Shown here: positions 59,852-64,000 of the stretch, one piece after another | Layout: every line of letters begins with the position of its first letter | Numbering within the stretch: the stretch's first letter is position 1 | DNA from: Tolypeutes matacus | Lineage: Eukaryota > Chordata > Mammalia > Cingulata > Chlamyphoridae | Direction: 5' to 3' | Length of the DNA stretch: 64,000 nt | Assembly: GCA_026826555.1 (NCBI GenBank) | Contig: JAKSZT010053928.1 | Coordinates: forward strand, 4,652,854-4,716,853 | Notes under the pieces: generated by a model | The model's database searches: none | What the model saw: the letters and a program-made list of their open reading frames with translations, nothing else | What the model was told of the DNA's origin: nothing | Position numbers and translations under genes: made by a program

Positions 59852-62060
59852 GTAAGGAAAATTTATATTTGAGTTACAGCTGAAAAGTTGGATGTTTCTT
59901 TGATGGGGCATTAAATACTGACATATGCTGCCTTGGTTTTTGATGTTATGCACCCCCGTTTGTGCCTGATCACGCGGTCTCCCCTGTGTTCTCTGCCTCA
60001 TTGAGGATATGGCATCCTTTGGAGAAGAACACCAATATGATCTACCAGGGAATTATCCTCTACTTAGTTTACTCATTAAGCAATGATTTTATTATTATTA
60101 TCTCTTTGTAGTATGAGACAGATGGCAAAGAAGGAGTTTGCTTTACTGAACAAAATGTGGTATTGGGGATGGCAAATCTCCCTGAATGGTTAATATCTTC
60201 AGTAAGCATTCTGTCTAATAAGCATCTTTGCCTTTGTACAGGGCCTGGTCCTAAACTCAGCTCTTAATTTATGTGCAAAGCTCTTATTAATTCTTTTTTT
60301 TTTTTTTTTCCCTATACAAGGCCTGCAGGCAGAAGATTCCTAGAAAGGAAAGTATTATTAGCATTGTGCTGTTCAACTTGACATTTGTGGTTCTCATCTT
60401 CAAATTGTGCTTTGAAACTCTGTGTGAGCCACCCCCACTTCATCGCGTGTGTTCATGCTCACGGTTCCACACCCACATCCCTAAACCACGACCCTCTTTA
60501 CGCAGAAGCTCCATTTCCATCTTGGAAGCAGTTCCCGAGTGTGGTGGGACTCTTGTGCCTTTGGCCTCCATGAATCCCCCTCTCAGCCGCAGCCCCTTCA
60601 ACCTGCCCTTTAACCACGAGCAGCACAAAGAAAGATGAGAATGAAAGAGGATTTCTTTCCTACCTTTGAAAACTTCAAAGAAATTGTTCCCAGTCTGGTT
60701 CTGATGATCCATGTCTCAGTGCAAAGCATACATAAAGATCTGAAACCTGCACACTGATCGGAAATCGTTTTTGGAAAGTTGGATTTAATCCCAAGAGCCA
60801 AATGATCACTACCAGCGGGGTCAGGGAAAACCAAAGTCCACAGCAAATTTTAATTTGGCTGATGCATAAAATGTTCAAAAGAGCAGAGGTCTCATTTACA
60901 TTCCTCCCTCTTATATGGGATTTTCTTCTATATTAGTAATTAAAGGGTGCAGGCTATAGAGCTCGGCTATATCACATAATAGCCATCGGGGACACACTAA
61001 CAACTTCCTTGAAGTAACGCACGCTAGGGTGTTTATGGTTCAGTGTCACATAGACTCTCTTTGATCTAAATTAGGATTCATTGGCAAACTCACAATAGGC
61101 TCCACATGTACCCCTCTCAACCTCTTTCTTTTAATCATGGAAATTAGAGATGGAAAATACCCATTAAGTCACTTAGTCCATTTCCCTGCCAGGGTGGAAT
61201 TGTTGCCTGTGATACATGGGTAGTCCTTGGTGCAGCTTAAGTTTAAATAACTCATGGGATATGAGGCTCCTGGCTTTATAATTTTCCTTTTTTTCCTTAA
61301 AATTCAGAGAGGGAAAAAAATAATAAAACAGAGGAAGAAGTCTCCCTCTCTGCTACTTATGGGCTGGAGGTATTGTTGGTGGCATGTGTGATTGTGACTC
61401 ACATGGTGTCAGTTTTCGAGAAACCACACCTCTTGCTATGGCAATTCCATTACTCATAAGGTACACAGTTAAATTCACACACACAGGCACACACACACAT
61501 GCACATACACGTACATCTGATATGTTTTACTCTTCAGCTCCGTGGAACTTTCCAGATTCCTGTGATTTCCCTGTAAAGGTGAGCAAACAAGCACTCCAGT
61601 TTGGTAAGGAAGGGTGAGGTCCAGAAAAAGAGAACCTGTTTCTTTGAGGCACTGTTGTTGATTAGTTATAAATTGCACAGCCTCACCTGGTTAGACTGTC
61701 AAGTCAGTGTTGTAGCGTGAGCTCATCCTTGGATCACTGCCCATCATTTTCTTGTGAGTGACCAGTTGAGGTATTCTTATACTTTGAACATTTGCCATCT
61801 GCAAGATAAGCAATGTATATTATTGCACAATGGATTCTTTCCCTGATTCATGTTCAGTAACAGAAGTAAGATTGTCACTCAGCATCTGCTCACTCCTTCT
61901 GCTGATGAAGTCAGTTTTATGGGAAAGTGGTAAAACCCAGCAACTATGGGAAAGTAGCAAATCCCACTATCAATAGGATCTCCACTAGGGAACTCAGATG
62001 GGACTTCAAAAAGGGAAATGATGATCCATCATCGGAAATGCGTTTTGAGTTTGTTTTAGA
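59852..62060. other. Intergenic DNA, no named feature
   Basis: No further dynein-like exon was found on reading through. An interrupted (CA)n tract lies at about 61478-61515 and a T run at about 60295-60310. Confidence 0.5.
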
Positions 62061-62064
62061 GGCT

Positions 62065-62509
62065 TTTTTTTTTTTTTTAATTAAATTAAATTTATTTATT
62101 TATACCCCCTCCCCATTGCTTTGCACTCGCTGTCTGCTCTCTGTGTCCACTTGCTGTGTGTTCTTCTGTGTCTGCCTGTCTTCTCCCCAGGCAGCACCAG
62201 GAACTGATCCCGGGACCTTCCAGAGTGGGAGAGAGGTGCTCAATCTCTTGCGCCACCTCAGCAGCTTGGCCTGCTGAGTTTTTCATTGTCTCTCCTCTGT
62301 GTCTCTTTTTGTTGCGTCATCTTGCTGTGCCAGCTCTCCACGTGGTCCAGCACTCTATGCAGGCCAGCACTCCATGTGGGCCAGCTCTCCGCTCGGGCCA
62401 GTTCGCCACATGGGCCAGCTTGTTTTTCAACAGGAGGCCTCAGGAATTGAACCCTGGACCTCCCGTATGGTAGATGGGAGTCCAATTGTTTGAGCCACAT
62501 CCACTTCCC
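62065..62509 (-). mobile_element. Dimeric DAS-type SINE, longest copy
   Basis: Two tRNA-like units (CAGGAACTGATCCCGGGACC and AGGAATTGAACCCTGGACCTCC) are separated by repeated GGCCAGC(A/T)CTC-type linker. Perfect duplication TAGAGGCT at 62057-62064 and 62510-62517. Confidence 0.92.
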
Positions 62510-62517
62510 TAGAGGCT

Positions 62518-63090
62518 ATCTTTTAGTCCACTGAAATCATCAGTGAGATTGTCCTACCTTAGGAAAATCTGGTAAGTGAACATTTTGACTTCAGAGACAG
62601 ATTTGCTAGGGTGCAGATATTCAGATATTATAAGATGGAAGTCTGTCCTCCAAAATTCACTGCAGGTTTCTTGAAATAGCTAACTTCCCTACTGCTTTTT
62701 TTTTTTCTTGTTTTTCTTTTATGTTTTTCCTACTGCTTTTGAAGAAGGACCAGGTTTCTAAAACCTGACCTACCACAACTTCTTAGGAAGATACCTATTG
62801 TAAATGGCAGTTTCTATTAGACTGAAAAACTTTGCCTTTCAGTGTGGCCTAATACCATGGCTGGTATGAACTGTGTGGTCACAGAGATCATTTTCAGAAT
62901 TACTAGAGTCCGATGCATTTCTGAGGGGATTCTTGCTTTAAATACCCCTAGATGGTTAATAGATAAAGGATATTTGAATGGAAAAAAAAAAGGTCTGAAT
63001 TAAATTATAAATTGTTGGTCTAGAATCAAAATTCTACTGAGTGTATTTGTAATATTGGGTTCCTGTATTTTGTTAACGAAAATCTCAATT
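62518..63090. other. Intergenic DNA, no named feature
   Basis: No repeat or gene recognised. Confidence 0.4.
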
Positions 63091-63480
63091 ATAAAGCATA
63101 TGTGGCAGAGACTGCTTGTTGTTCCTTCAATATCCATTCCCTCCTGATTTTTGTGCCCATGTTTCCAGCCTCCTCTTTGGCCATGTGACTGTATTCTGGC
63201 CAGTATGAGGTGAGAGGCAGGGGTGTGCCACGGGTGCTCCGGGGGTGCGTCCTTAGGGCGCCATTCTCCCCCCTCCCTGCCTCTTGCTGTCCACCTTGAA
63301 AATGGACATGGCAGTTAGAGCTGCAGCCGCTGTAGGGGATCACGGGGATGACGCTCACACCCCAGGCACGTCGGGAAGGCGGCTGGGTACTAGCCCCGGA
63401 TCACCTTCCTCTAGTCTTCTTTTACATGAAAGAATAAAACCTGGTGTGTAAGGCCACTATTTTCTCAGGGTTTCAGTCTC
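63090..63480 (+). repeat. Ancient LTR-like repeat relic
   Basis: TTTGGCCATGTGACTGTATTCTGGCCAGTATGAGGTGAGAGG and ACATGAAAGAATAAAACCTGGTG followed by AAGGCCACTATTTTCTCAGGG resemble the element at 5490. Unlike its surroundings it is GC-rich with several CpG. Confidence 0.4.
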
Positions 63481-64000
63481 AAAACCTAACCCTAATTTCT
63501 GTCACCAATCTCAGTCCTGATTCAGAAGATACCATCTTATTAAAGTCTACATTTTTTATTTTCAGTGCATAATCAATGCTAGATCACATTTATTCCTCTG
63601 AACATGAGTTTATAATGTTTGGAGACATAGATGTATGGAGGATCCCCAAACTTACCAATTCCTGACTATATGATTAGCTAAAATAACAATGTGGACATTG
63701 ATAGAAAGAAGTCTAGTTCAGTTCCTTACAGCCCTCCTGCTTCCAACATGTAGGAATGTATATTCTCATTCCATAAATTATTTAATGAGAACCAAAACCC
63801 CCCAAAATGGTTAATATAAGTAAGAAAAAAGAGTGAAGGCAAGAAAAATATGAGTAGGTGGTCAGGGCCCAGAAAAGGTCAAAACAGATGGAGGTACCGA
63901 TGGATGAAGTCCAAAGTGGCGTGGGTATGTGAAATCAACTGTGGTATGGGTAGAAAACACGTTAGAATGTTTATTTAGTCATTTCTCATTCTAAAATGAG

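Noticed and set aside
60107..60206. Exon-like block between TCTCTTTGTAG and TTCAGTAAG, tested as a further dynein exon
   Set aside because: Its translation (TDGKEGVCFTEQNVVLGMA) matches no dynein region I know; splice-like sites alone are too common.

Overview
The window is mammalian nuclear DNA, most likely from an armadillo (Xenarthra, Dasypus type). The clearest marker is a family of tRNA-derived SINEs, at least 16 copies on both strands, whose unit reads GGGAAGCGGCTGTGGCTCAA at the 5' end, carries a B-box-like GGTTCGNTTCCC, and ends in TAAATAAAATCTTT plus poly(A). This matches the armadillo DAS-SINE. Eutherian MIR, L2, L1, hAT and ERVL-type LTR relics fill much of the rest. Two assembly gaps are present: 509 N at 23695-24203 and exactly 100 N at 35696-35795. 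Layout: 1-20937 reads as a long intron of SP3, full of interspersed repeats. Three plus-strand coding exons follow (20938-21130, 27440-27636, 30964-31280). Together they encode the C-terminal ~234 residues of transcription factor SP3: the IKEEE inhibitory/SUMO motif, the CXCPXC Buttonhead box, three C2H2 zinc fingers and the SP3-type tail ending in GNETME. The 3' UTR runs to about 32.7 kb, with two AATAAA signals. From 32.7 kb to the end there is no intact multi-exon gene. That interval holds an RPL11 retrocopy with an open frame (39444-40062), an RPL9 processed pseudogene on the minus strand split by an ERVL-type LTR (49603-50767), many nested repeats, and a perfect 215-bp inverted repeat (37328-37790). 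The most interesting object is at 59631-59851: a non-retroposed relic exon of an axonemal dynein heavy chain tail, apparently frameshifted but still carrying a GTAAGG donor. It lies about 27 kb downstream of SP3 on the same strand. In human the SP3 paralogue SP4 is followed in the same way by DNAH11, so this looks like the decayed ohnologous neighbour of SP3. No CRISPR, operon or prokaryotic-type system is present. Short open frames elsewhere are repeat-derived or chance.
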